Notes under the pieces: generated by a model
Database searches by the model: none
The model's input: the letters and a program-made list of their open reading frames with translations, nothing else
Told to the model about the DNA's origin: nothing
Assembly (NCBI RefSeq): GCF_002932875.1
Contig: NZ_PSWS01000058.1
Location: 124,001-188,000, forward strand
Reading direction: 5' to 3'
Source of the DNA: Rathayibacter tritici
Lineage (GTDB): Bacteria; Actinomycetota; Actinomycetes; Actinomycetales; Microbacteriaceae
Length of the DNA stretch: 64,000 bases
In this document: piece by piece, positions 8,929 through 15,843 of the stretch
Position numbering within the stretch: the first letter of the stretch is position 1
Layout of the letters: every line of letters begins with the position of its first letter
Translations under genes and position numbers: made by a program

Positions 8929-9582
8929 TCAAGAAACTCGCTGGACGGGAGGGCCGCGGCGCGGGGCGGCCTGAGGGAAGACTCCTACCGCGAGCGGGAG
9001 GACGTCGCGGAGTTCGAACGAGGATCGCAGCGCAGGACGAGGCGCGGCAGCGGGCAACGGCGGCAGGCGCACCAGCCGGGTGACGAGGTGACCGGTCGTT
9101 GCCGCGATCCGGATCAGCATCGCCTCGCCGCGGTGCAGGAGGGCGATCGTCACGACCGCGGCGACCATGTGCGCGATCGACATCGATGACCCGGCCATCC
9201 CGGAGTGCGCCATCGCACCGCTGACCTCGATGACGGTGCCGTGATGTGCGTGCGTCGGCGCCGGGCCCGGGCCCTCGCTCGAACCGAGAACGAAGAGCGT
9301 GTGAAACAGCACCTGGCTCACCGCGACCGAGATCGTGACCCGGATCAACGACAAGCCCCGCCCCGCCAGCCCCACGCACACGAGTACCGACAGCACCAGC
9401 GGCACGGCGATGCCGAGCAGCCCCGGAATCGGCCCGCCCCCGACGACGTGCGAGAACAGAGCGATCAGCGTCGAAACGGTCGCTGCCACGACACCCCGGA
9501 GGGTGCGGAGCGCACGAGTCGACGACACGCGACCAGTGTTGCAGACGCGAGGAGCGCGGCGAGGCGGCGCCGGCTCCGTCAC
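8929..9582 (-). CDS. His/Met-rich integral membrane protein of unknown function
   Basis: A product of up to 217 residues with about four hydrophobic segments (GVVAATVSTLIALFSHVV, LGIAVPLVLSVLVCVGLAG, IRVTISVAVSQVLFHTLFVLG, IAHMVAAVVTIALLH). Between the third and fourth lies HAHHGTVIEVSGAMAHSGMAGSSMSIAHM, rich in His and Met, as in copper-binding loops. The GTG start at 9582 falls inside a tandem repeat; a second GTG 18 codons downstream (VSSTRALRTLRG) is also plausible. It is transcribed in the same direction as the PepSY-TM gene, about 240 bases upstream. No named family was recognised. Confidence 0.65.
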   Translation of the reverse strand: MTEPAPPRRAPRVCNTGRVSSTRALRTLRGVVAATVSTLIALFSHVVGGGPIPGLLGIAVPLVLSVLVCVGLAGRGLSLIRVTISVAVSQVLFHTLFVLGSSEGPGPAPTHAHHGTVIEVSGAMAHSGMAGSSMSIAHMVAAVVTIALLHRGEAMLIRIAATTGHLVTRLVRLPPLPAAAPRPALRSSFELRDVLPLAVGVFPQAAPRRGPPVQRVS

Positions 9583-9620
9583 TCCCTCCCGGCCCGAATC
9601 ACTCCCTCCCGGCCCGAATC
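9581..9620. repeat. Two exact tandem copies of a 20-bp unit at a gene junction
   Basis: The 20-base unit ACTCCCTCCCGGCCCGAATC occurs twice in a row at 9581-9600 and 9601-9620, followed by the partial copy ACTCC. The repeat supplies the stop region of the DapA-like gene and the first annotated codon of the membrane protein, so its copy number sets the spacing between the two genes. Confidence 0.95.
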
Positions 9621-10518
9621 ACTCCGCCGTCAAGCCGAGCGCCGCCAGCACCTCCGCGACCCGGTTCCGCGCCCGAAGGTCGAGCCCGCGGACCGGCCTC
9701 GGCAGGCAGTCCACCGCAACGAGCCCGAGCTGCTCCGCCATCGCCGCGACCACGCGGTAGCTGCCGCCGTACTCGGCGAAGAGATCCCAGAGCGGTTGCA
9801 GCCGCGCCGATTCCGCCGTCACCGCCGCCGAGTCGCCGGCGCGCACCGCCCGGACCATCCTCAGCGCCGTCTGCGGGAAGAGACCGCCCAGCACCGAATA
9901 CCAGGCGTCGCAACCGGCGAGCAGTCCGCGCGCCGCCGCGTCGTCTCTGGAGACCCCGATGCCCACCTCCTTCGGGAGCAGATGCCGGATCGCCTGCACG
10001 CGCAGGGTCGCGGCTTCCTGCTCCGCAGGCACTCCGGGGATCTTGATCGACGCGACGTGCGGGAGCGCGGCGACGGCGGCGTAGAGATCATCGGTGAAGG
10101 TGACGTGCGTCGTCCCAGGGTTGTCGTAGACGACCAGCGGAACCGAGAGCTGCGCGGTGACGTCCTCGTAGAGTCCGAACACCTCCTCGTCTGTCAGGGG
10201 CTGGTAGCTGAGCGGAGCCAGCAGCACCGCGCTCGCTCCGGCGTTCTGCGCGTCCTCGGCGAGCGCCAGCACCTGCGAGGTGCGCAGCGCTCCGATCCCG
10301 ACGACGACGGGCACCGGGCCGGCGCTGCGTACGGCGATCTGCGCGGCCCGGCGGCGCTCGCCGCGGTCGAGGTACGGCGCCGAGCCGGTCGAGCCCAGCG
10401 CGCCGATTGAGTCGACCCCCGCACGGGCCAGCCGCTCGACGAGAGCCGCGAACGACGGCTCGTCGACACTGTCGTCGGTCAGGGGAGTGAGGGGGAAGGC
10501 ACTGAGTCCGGTGAGCAC
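9619..10518 (-). CDS. DapA/NanA-family lyase or aldolase (dihydrodipicolinate synthase-like)
   Basis: A 299-residue class I TIM-barrel aldolase. The Schiff-base lysine is Lys159 (VASIKIPGVP) and the catalytic tyrosine Tyr131 (VVYDNPGTTHV). The substrate-binding Gly-Thr-Thr-Gly-Glu of DapA is replaced by Gly-Ser-Thr-Gly-Ser (residues 42-46), arguing against lysine biosynthesis and for a 2-keto acid aldolase or dehydratase. It is the last gene of the leftward sugar-transport unit, beginning at GTG at the end of the PfkB kinase gene. A kinase plus 2-keto-acid aldolase suggests a branch for oxidised sugars, but substrate is not deducible. Confidence 0.85.
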   Translation of the reverse strand: MLTGLSAFPLTPLTDDSVDEPSFAALVERLARAGVDSIGALGSTGSAPYLDRGERRRAAQIAVRSAGPVPVVVGIGALRTSQVLALAEDAQNAGASAVLLAPLSYQPLTDEEVFGLYEDVTAQLSVPLVVYDNPGTTHVTFTDDLYAAVAALPHVASIKIPGVPAEQEAATLRVQAIRHLLPKEVGIGVSRDDAAARGLLAGCDAWYSVLGGLFPQTALRMVRAVRAGDSAAVTAESARLQPLWDLFAEYGGSYRVVAAMAEQLGLVAVDCLPRPVRGLDLRARNRVAEVLAALGLTAE

Positions 10519-11392
10519 GTCGATCCATTCGCTGGCAGTGTGGGAGGAGTCCGCCGGGGGAGCGGATGGTCGCGGCAGCGACGTCCATCGCTCGCGTCAG
10601 CGCCGGGACGGGATCGAGGACGCCGGCGGCCAGAGCTGCGACGACGGTGGCGAAGACGGCGTCGCCCGCGCCCATCGTGTCGACGATCTCTCCGTCGGCG
10701 CGCGCGATCGGCACGGCGACGCGCTCGCCGCGCCGTACGAAGGCTGCTCCGTCGGGCCCTGTCGTCTCGAGCACCGCCTGCGCTCCTGCGTCGAGGACGC
10801 GAGCGGTTGCCGCAGCGAGCCCGGTCGCGAAGATCAGTTCGGCGTCGTCGGCGCCCAGCTTCACGAGCGCGGCGCCGGCCGAGAGGTCGAGGAGCCCCGC
10901 GGCGAAAGCGGCCCGGTCGCGCAGGAGGCCGGGTCGAGGGTTGGCGTCGATGGCCAATCGAGCGCCGTCGACGACCAGGGCCCGCAGCATCGCGACCTCG
11001 ACCGAGACGTCGAACGGGAATCCGCTGACGACGACGAGATCGGCTCGCGCGGCTGCCTGCCGAAGCTCCCCGGTCGGCACGAGAGTACGGGAGCGCGAGG
11101 CCTCGGAGAAGGAGTACTGCGGCTCCCCGGCCGTCCGGTCGGAGATCGCCCTCCCCGTTCCCAGCGGAGCGGTGGTGGCCAGCAGGGTCACCCCGTGGTC
11201 GGCCGCGTGCCGCCGGAGCATCCCGCCTGACTCGTCCTCGCCCACCATCCCGGCCAGGACGGCGGGGACTTCCAGCACGGCGAGTCCGACGGCGACATTG
11301 AGTGCGGACCCTCCTGCGACGTCGACCGACCCTGCAGGAGTGCGGAGTTCGTCGACGAGGATGTCGCCGAGCACGAGCACGGAGGCGGTCAT
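10088..11392 (-). CDS. PfkB/ribokinase-family sugar kinase with aberrant C-terminus
   Basis: Residues 1-280 are a clear PfkB kinase: the first signature around GGSALNVAVGLAVL and the second as DTMGAGDAVFAT with catalytic base Asp244. After PGG281 the frame continues 153 more residues of Arg-rich, family-unlike sequence through the first 430 bases of the DapA-like gene in another frame. Real kinases of this class end near residue 290-310, so the true end is probably around 10500-10540. A run of five C (10556-10560 on the plus strand as G) sits exactly at the point of divergence and could hold a frameshift. The start overlaps the upstream permease stop by ATGA. Fructokinase or a keto-acid kinase are both possible. 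Confidence 0.75.
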   Translation of the reverse strand: MTASVLVLGDILVDELRTPAGSVDVAGGSALNVAVGLAVLEVPAVLAGMVGEDESGGMLRRHAADHGVTLLATTAPLGTGRAISDRTAGEPQYSFSEASRSRTLVPTGELRQAAARADLVVVSGFPFDVSVEVAMLRALVVDGARLAIDANPRPGLLRDRAAFAAGLLDLSAGAALVKLGADDAELIFATGLAAATARVLDAGAQAVLETTGPDGAAFVRRGERVAVPIARADGEIVDTMGAGDAVFATVVAALAAGVLDPVPALTRAMDVAAATIRSPGGLLPHCQRMDRRAHRTQCLPPHSPDRRQCRRAVVRGSRRAAGPCGGRLNRRAGLDRLGAVPRPRRAPPGRADRRTQRRPGARRRRDRSAAHLAGAGARRGRAERRSERGAAGSAQLPAPDRRGGVRTLRGRHRAALGSAGRLRQPWDDARHLHR

Positions 11393-12303
11393 CCTTTGAC
11401 CGCGCCGGCGGTGAGGCCCGCGATGACCTGCTTCTGGAAAAGCGCGTAGATCACGAGCTGGGGGAGGAGTACCAGGGTCGCGGCGGCCATCATCGCTCCG
11501 TAGTCGACGGTGTACTGCCCCTGGAAGCGGGAGACTGCGAGCGAGACGGTCGCCATATCCGGATTGTTGAGGAGGATCGACACGAACGGGAACTCATTGA
11601 AAACGTAGACGATGTTGAAGATCAGGACGGTGGCGATGACCGGTCGCATGACGGGCAGCACGACGGATCGGCAGATGCGGAACAGTCCCGCGCCGTCGAT
11701 GATCGCCGCCTCTTCGAGCTCGGTCGGGAACTCGCGCAGGAAACCGGTGAGCAGGAGAGTGTTGAAAGGAATCGAGACGGCGATGTAGGGGAGGATCACG
11801 GCGGCGAAGGTGCCGAAGATGCCCAGCGCGAGGTCGAGTCGGTAGATCGGGAACAGCAGCACATAGACCGGAACGGCGAGACCCGCGAGGAGGTAGAAGC
11901 GCAGCGCGGACTGTGCTCGCGGCCGCCGGAAGATCATCCGGGTGAGCGCGTAGCTGGCCATAAACGAGACGACTGTTCCGACGAGGACCGAGATCACCGC
12001 GATGAGGAGCGTGTTCGCGTACATCTGCAGCAGCGGGAGCGAGCCGATGACGTTTGCGTAGTTGTCCAGGGTGAGGGAGAGCAGCGAGAAGGGGTCGGAG
12101 AGGATCTTGTCGCTGGGCTGCAGCGAGAGCAGGGCGATCCAGAGGATCGGCAGGATGATCAGGAACGTGACCAGGTAGGCGGCGATTCCCGTGATGATCG
12201 AGGCTCGGCGGGCTCGGGCGCGCCAGGGACCACGGTCTGCTCCTCTCTGCTCCGTCTCCGCGGTGGCCAGGACGGTGTCGTGCTGCGGGGTGAGGGTGCT
12301 CAT
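11389..12303 (-). CDS. Carbohydrate ABC transporter permease (MalG type)
   Basis: A 304-residue inner membrane protein with six predicted helices. It has the MalG-type EAA loop (TELEEAAIIDGAGLFRICRSVVLPVMRPVIA) that contacts the ATPase. Its start overlaps the upstream permease stop (ATGA at 12300-12303) and its stop overlaps the kinase start in the same way, showing one operon. It should form the membrane channel with the MalF-type permease. No ATPase gene is present in the unit; an MsmX/UgpC-type ATPase encoded elsewhere is probably shared. Confidence 0.92.
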   Translation of the reverse strand: MSTLTPQHDTVLATAETEQRGADRGPWRARARRASIITGIAAYLVTFLIILPILWIALLSLQPSDKILSDPFSLLSLTLDNYANVIGSLPLLQMYANTLLIAVISVLVGTVVSFMASYALTRMIFRRPRAQSALRFYLLAGLAVPVYVLLFPIYRLDLALGIFGTFAAVILPYIAVSIPFNTLLLTGFLREFPTELEEAAIIDGAGLFRICRSVVLPVMRPVIATVLIFNIVYVFNEFPFVSILLNNPDMATVSLAVSRFQGQYTVDYGAMMAAATLVLLPQLVIYALFQKQVIAGLTAGAVKG

Positions 12304-13169
12304 GCGATGCTCCGTCGTCGTGCGAGTGCGAGGTAGACGCCGGAGACCAGGGCGCCGAGGACGAACACGATCACGGCAATGGCCATGCCGGATCCGTAGT
12401 TCTGGTTCGTGAAGGTGACGAAGTACATGTAGCTCACCAGGGTCTCGGAGCGATGGACCGGGCCGCCGCCGGTGAGCATGTAGACGAGCTCGAAAATCTT
12501 GAAGACATTCGTGATGAGGAGGAGGGTGACGATCCCGAAGGTCTCGTTCATCATCGGGACGGTGATGTAGCGCAGTCGCTGCCAGCCGGAGGCGCCGTCG
12601 ATGTCGCCAGCTTCCATGATCGATTCCGGGAGCTGCTGAAGCCCGGCGTAGAAAATCGTCATGGCAAAGCCGATGCTGCTCCAGATAAAGACGAGCGAGA
12701 CCGCGTAGGGCGTGAGGGTGTCTCCGCCGATCCACTGGATCTCGGGGACGCCGAGTGGAGCGAGGAGGCGGTTGAGGAGTCCGATCTTCGGGTCGAGGAT
12801 GAACACCCAGATGAGTCCCACGAGGATCGGCGCGATGATCGCGGGTCCGAAGACGAGGGCTCGAAGCAGTCCTCCGCCGCGTTTGTGCCGCTGGAGCAGG
12901 AGTGCCAGGGCGAACGAGGAAGGGATCAGGACGGCGAGGCTGACGATCAGGATAATGACGGTGTTGGACAGGGCCTGCCAGAAGAAAGGGTCCGAGCCCA
13001 GCGCGACGTAGTTGGCGAGCCCGTTGAAGGTCGCGGCGCCGAAGCCGGCGAAGCTGGTGAAGCTGTAGCCGAGGGAGTAGAGGACGGGGTAGACGACGAA
13101 AGCGGTGAAGAAGACGAGCGCCGGGAGAGGCATCAGCGTGATCTTCCAGCGAGAGCTGACCCAGGTCAT
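12300..13169 (-). CDS. Carbohydrate ABC transporter permease (MalF type)
   Basis: A 289-residue membrane protein with a MalF-like pattern: N-terminal helix (MPLPALVFFTAFVVYPVLYSLGYSF), the loop ESIMEAGDIDGASGWQRLRYITVPMMNETF as EAA motif, and C-terminal helix with YGSGMAIAVIVFVLGALVSGVYLAL. It follows the solute-binding protein gene by about 70 bases and overlaps the MalG-type gene. It belongs to the CUT1 family of oligosaccharide importers (known for this architecture). Confidence 0.92.
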   Translation of the reverse strand: MTWVSSRWKITLMPLPALVFFTAFVVYPVLYSLGYSFTSFAGFGAATFNGLANYVALGSDPFFWQALSNTVIILIVSLAVLIPSSFALALLLQRHKRGGGLLRALVFGPAIIAPILVGLIWVFILDPKIGLLNRLLAPLGVPEIQWIGGDTLTPYAVSLVFIWSSIGFAMTIFYAGLQQLPESIMEAGDIDGASGWQRLRYITVPMMNETFGIVTLLLITNVFKIFELVYMLTGGGPVHRSETLVSYMYFVTFTNQNYGSGMAIAVIVFVLGALVSGVYLALARRRSIA

Positions 13170-13239
13170 AGTGATCTCGATTCGAGAGGGGTGATCGGGG
13201 GAGGGGCGGAGTCGCGGTTGCGACTCCGCCCGGGGCAGG

Positions 13240-14562
13240 TCACTGGCCTGCGTCGATGGCCTTCTGAACGAGATCGACGGCCTGCTGCGGGCTGAGCTGG
13301 TCCTGGATCACGCCGTAGATGCTGTCGTACATGGCGCTCGAGACGGCGGTCGAGACGAGCAGATCGGGCTGGGTCTGCGGGCTGGACACTCCGTCGGCGG
13401 TCGTGGCGTCGAGGGCGCTCTTCAGGGCGCTCTGCTTCGTTGCGTCGAGCTGGGGTGCGTAGTCGGTAACGGGTGGCTGGCCGTTGTCGACCAGCAGCTG
13501 CTGCGCCTGGTCGCTGTAGTAGAAGGCGAGGAACTTCTCGACGGCGGCGAGCTTGTTCTCGTCGTCTCCGACCTTGTGGTCGACGACGAGCGGGGCGGAG
13601 GCGACGTTCATGATGATGTTCTGTTCGCCGACGCCGTCGCTGAACTGCGGTCCGGCCCAGAAGCCGGTGTCGGCGGCGACGGCCGAGTCCTGGATGGAGC
13701 TGGACGCCCAGACGCCGGCGTCGAGCATGGCAGCCTTGCCCTGCAGGAACTGGTCGACGGCCTGCTGATAGGTCTGCGTCGACACGTTCGAGGCGAAGGC
13801 ACCCGCGTCGCGGAGCTCGGCGATGTGCTCGTACATGCGCAGGAAGTCGGGGTTCGAGTAGCTGTCGGAGCCGTCGAGGATGCCGTCGATCTTGTCCTGG
13901 TAGCCGAAGCGGTCGAGCCACACGAGGAAGGACCACACGCTGAACGAGGACTGGTTCGCGCCGTTGGAGATCGTGACGATCCCCTTCTTGCTGAGGGTGT
14001 CGGCGACCTCGACGAGATCGTCGAACGTCGTGGGAACCGCAAGTCCGTTGTCCGAGAGAATCTTCTCGTTGTACCAGAGGCCAGTGAGCAGCCCCTGGTA
14101 CGGGACGCCGTACATCACGTCGTCCTTCGTGAAGTTGGTGACCGTGCTCTCCGGGAAGCGGTCGGTGACGTTCAGCTCGTCGAGCACGGGGGCGAGGTCG
14201 AGGAGTCGCCCCGCGTCAAGCATGTCCTCAGCGGTGGCCTTGTAGACCCAGAAGACGTCGGGAAGGGTGTCGCTCTGCGCAGCGATGGTCAGGCTCTGCA
14301 GGTGCTCGGCGACCGCCTGACCGGTCACATCGACGGTGATGTCGGGGTTGGCGGCCTCGAAAGCCTGGACGATCGCCCAGGTTGCCGGGTCAGCGGTCTC
14401 GACATCGGGGTTCTGCATCGAGAGGGTGATCGTCGTGGTGCCGTCAGCGGAGTCCCCGCCGGTGGCGGTGGAGCAGCCCGCGAGGACGACGGTGCTGACG
14501 AGGGCGAGGGCGACGGCCGCGGTGAGCCTCGGCTTCTGCGGGTGAATCCGATGTCCGAGCAT
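13240..14562 (-). CDS. Extracellular sugar-binding lipoprotein of an ABC importer
   Basis: A 440-residue family 1 solute-binding protein. The signal peptide ends in a lipobox (VVLAGC, Cys30). The mature part has the family 1 layout (TITLSMQNPDVETADPATWAIVQAFEAANPDI, GVPYQGLLTGLWYNEKIL, FLQGKAAMLDAGVWASSSI). The start is set at the ATG 6 bases after AAAGGAG; an ATG two codons upstream lies directly on that ribosome binding site. First gene of the unit after the operator cluster at 14607-14654. By context it should bind a fructan-derived oligosaccharide (inference). Confidence 0.93.
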   Translation of the reverse strand: MLGHRIHPQKPRLTAAVALALVSTVVLAGCSTATGGDSADGTTTITLSMQNPDVETADPATWAIVQAFEAANPDITVDVTGQAVAEHLQSLTIAAQSDTLPDVFWVYKATAEDMLDAGRLLDLAPVLDELNVTDRFPESTVTNFTKDDVMYGVPYQGLLTGLWYNEKILSDNGLAVPTTFDDLVEVADTLSKKGIVTISNGANQSSFSVWSFLVWLDRFGYQDKIDGILDGSDSYSNPDFLRMYEHIAELRDAGAFASNVSTQTYQQAVDQFLQGKAAMLDAGVWASSSIQDSAVAADTGFWAGPQFSDGVGEQNIIMNVASAPLVVDHKVGDDENKLAAVEKFLAFYYSDQAQQLLVDNGQPPVTDYAPQLDATKQSALKSALDATTADGVSSPQTQPDLLVSTAVSSAMYDSIYGVIQDQLSPQQAVDLVQKAIDAGQ

Positions 14563-14606
14563 GGGCATCTCCTTTGATGAGGGGGGCGTCAGGAAGACTC
14601 GCACAT

Positions 14607-14618
14607 CGAAACGTTTGC
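14607..14618. promoter_or_regulatory. LacI-family operator, copy 1 (solute-binding protein promoter)
   Basis: The palindrome CGAAACGTTTGC has the central C-G step typical of LacI/GalR operators. With flanks, the 18 bases CATCGAAACGTTTGCGCG (14604-14621) are the exact reverse complement of 15777-15794 in front of the GH172 gene. It lies just downstream of the predicted transcription start, a position that would block transcription. Confidence 0.85.
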
Positions 14619-14619
14619 G

Positions 14620-14631
14620 CGAACCGTTTGC
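14620..14631. promoter_or_regulatory. LacI-family operator, copy 2 (tandem, one mismatch)
   Basis: CGAACCGTTTGC differs from copy 1 at a single base and is centred 13 bp upstream of it. The two would put repressor dimers close together but rotated by slightly more than one helical turn. It covers the predicted transcription start at about 14630. Confidence 0.65.
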
Positions 14632-14636
14632 CCGAG

Positions 14637-14664
14637 AGTAGAAGCGGCTTCTACCCGCTGTCAA
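14637..14664 (-). promoter_or_regulatory. Predicted promoter of the sugar ABC transporter operon
   Basis: On the minus strand TTGACA (14664-14659) is a perfect -35 box, followed after 16 bases by TCTACT (14642-14637), a 4/6 match to the -10 consensus. The predicted start near 14630 lies inside operator copy 2. The spacer contains a perfect palindrome (14638-14654). Confidence 0.6.
14638..14654. promoter_or_regulatory. Perfect palindrome in the promoter spacer
   Basis: GTAGAAGC-G-GCTTCTAC is an exact 8-bp inverted repeat around one base. It overlaps the -10 box and fills the spacer, and is unrelated in sequence to the CGAAACGTTTGC operators. It may be a site for a second regulator, or a hairpin downstream of the lacI stop at 14672. 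Confidence 0.55.
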
Positions 14665-14671
14665 GTAATGC

Positions 14672-15676
14672 TTACAGGGAGAACTCGAACGCTTCTGTCG
14701 ACGTCCGAAGCTCGAGGGTCTGCTGCAGCCGCACGGTGCGGGGGCTGCTGGCCGGCCGCTCGATTCTCTCGAGCAGCAGCCTCACTGCCGCCGTTCCCAT
14801 GTCGAATCCGGGCTGCCTGATCGTCGTGAGCGCGGGCTCGAAGAGATCGGCGTGGTCGAAGCCGTCGAAGGTCGCGAAGGCGATGTCACGGGGAATCGCG
14901 AGGCCTTCTGCGCGGAGGCGCTCGAGGGCTTGAACGGCGAGCGGCGTGCTCGAGGCGATGATCACCGAGGGACGAAGCGGTCGACGGATCGCCGCCATCA
15001 CCGCGGCATCGACGGCTTCACGCTCGCTGTCGTCGATCACTGCCTGGTCGTCTCGGTCGGACGCGGGGACCGCGTCCCGGAATCCTGCCGCCCTCTCCCG
15101 CAGGGTGGGCACGCGCTGGTCGCCTGCGATGAGGATGAACCGCCGGTGGCCCGCTGCGCGCAGGTGCTCGACGAGACGGCGCATGCTCTCGCGATTGTCC
15201 GCCCCGACCTGATCGACGGGCGCAGCGTCGAAGACGCGGTCGAGCAGGACGACCGGGGGAGATCCGCCTTGCAGCTCGCCCAGCCCGGAGTCGCCGGAGT
15301 CTGCGGAGAGCGCGAGGATCAGGCCGTCGACGCGTCGGCCCAGCAGGGTCTGGACGGCCCGCGCCTCACGCACCTGATCCTCGGAGGAGTTGGCGAGGAG
15401 AAGGGTCATGCCCTCGGCCGCGGCGGCATCCTCCACGCCATGCACCATGGCTGCGAAGGCGGGCTCGCCGGCGTCCGAGACGACGAGTCCGATGCTGTCG
15501 GTGCGGGAGCGCCGGAGGGACCGGGCCAGGGTGTCCTGGCGGTAGGACGTCTTCTTGATGGCGTCCATCACGCGGCGACGCGTGGCGGGGTCGACCGGCC
15601 GAGTGTTGTTGAGGACGTGCGAAACGGTCGACGTCGAAACCCCCGCCATGCGTGCGACCTGAACCATGGTGGCCAT
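14672..15676 (-). CDS. LacI-family transcriptional repressor of the sugar locus
   Basis: A 334-residue LacI/GalR regulator. The N-terminal HTH is MVQVARMAGVSTSTVSHVLNN, followed by the hinge helix DTLARSLRRSRTDSIGLVV and a periplasmic-binding-protein-like effector domain (VVLLDRVFDAAPVDQVGADN, PSVIIASSTPLAVQALERL, IAFATFDGF). ATG start preceded by GGAG. It lies between the two units it presumably controls: the importer operon downstream on the same strand and GH172-GH32 divergently. The identical palindromes at both promoters are the expected targets (inference). Confidence 0.93.
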   Translation of the reverse strand: MATMVQVARMAGVSTSTVSHVLNNTRPVDPATRRRVMDAIKKTSYRQDTLARSLRRSRTDSIGLVVSDAGEPAFAAMVHGVEDAAAAEGMTLLLANSSEDQVREARAVQTLLGRRVDGLILALSADSGDSGLGELQGGSPPVVLLDRVFDAAPVDQVGADNRESMRRLVEHLRAAGHRRFILIAGDQRVPTLRERAAGFRDAVPASDRDDQAVIDDSEREAVDAAVMAAIRRPLRPSVIIASSTPLAVQALERLRAEGLAIPRDIAFATFDGFDHADLFEPALTTIRQPGFDMGTAAVRLLLERIERPASSPRTVRLQQTLELRTSTEAFEFSL

Positions 15677-15737
15677 TTTTCTCCGATCAATCCTTTGCGC
15701 GTGGCCCCACCGTAGTCAGGTTCCCGCTCCAGAGCCA

Positions 15738-15767
15738 TTGCGGCCCACGGGGCGTCCTGTCTAGGAT
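15738..15767 (+). promoter_or_regulatory. Tentative promoter of the GH172-GH32 unit
   Basis: TTGCGG (15738-15743) and TAGGAT (15762-15767) are separated by 18 bases. Both boxes are weak, but the position places the transcription start just before the operator at 15780-15791, matching the layout at the importer promoter. Confidence 0.35.
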
Positions 15768-15779
15768 CACACTCACCGC

Positions 15780-15791
15780 GCAAACGTTTCG
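15780..15791. promoter_or_regulatory. LacI-family operator, copy 3 (GH172 promoter)
   Basis: GCAAACGTTTCG is the exact reverse complement of operator copy 1. Identity extends to the 18 bases 15777-15794. It lies in the 167-base region between the divergent lacI and GH172 genes, about 50 bases before the GH172 start codon. Confidence 0.85.
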
Positions 15792-15843
15792 ATGCGGCGG
15801 TACGACAAGCGAATCGAAGCTCTGCCGCTTCGCAGGAAGGACG

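Noticed and set aside
11302-12336. Plus-strand charged protein of 344 residues (Asp/Glu/Arg-rich) opposite the MalG-type permease
   Set aside because: Charged antisense products are the usual complement of hydrophobic membrane genes; the permease has its EAA loop and coupled starts.
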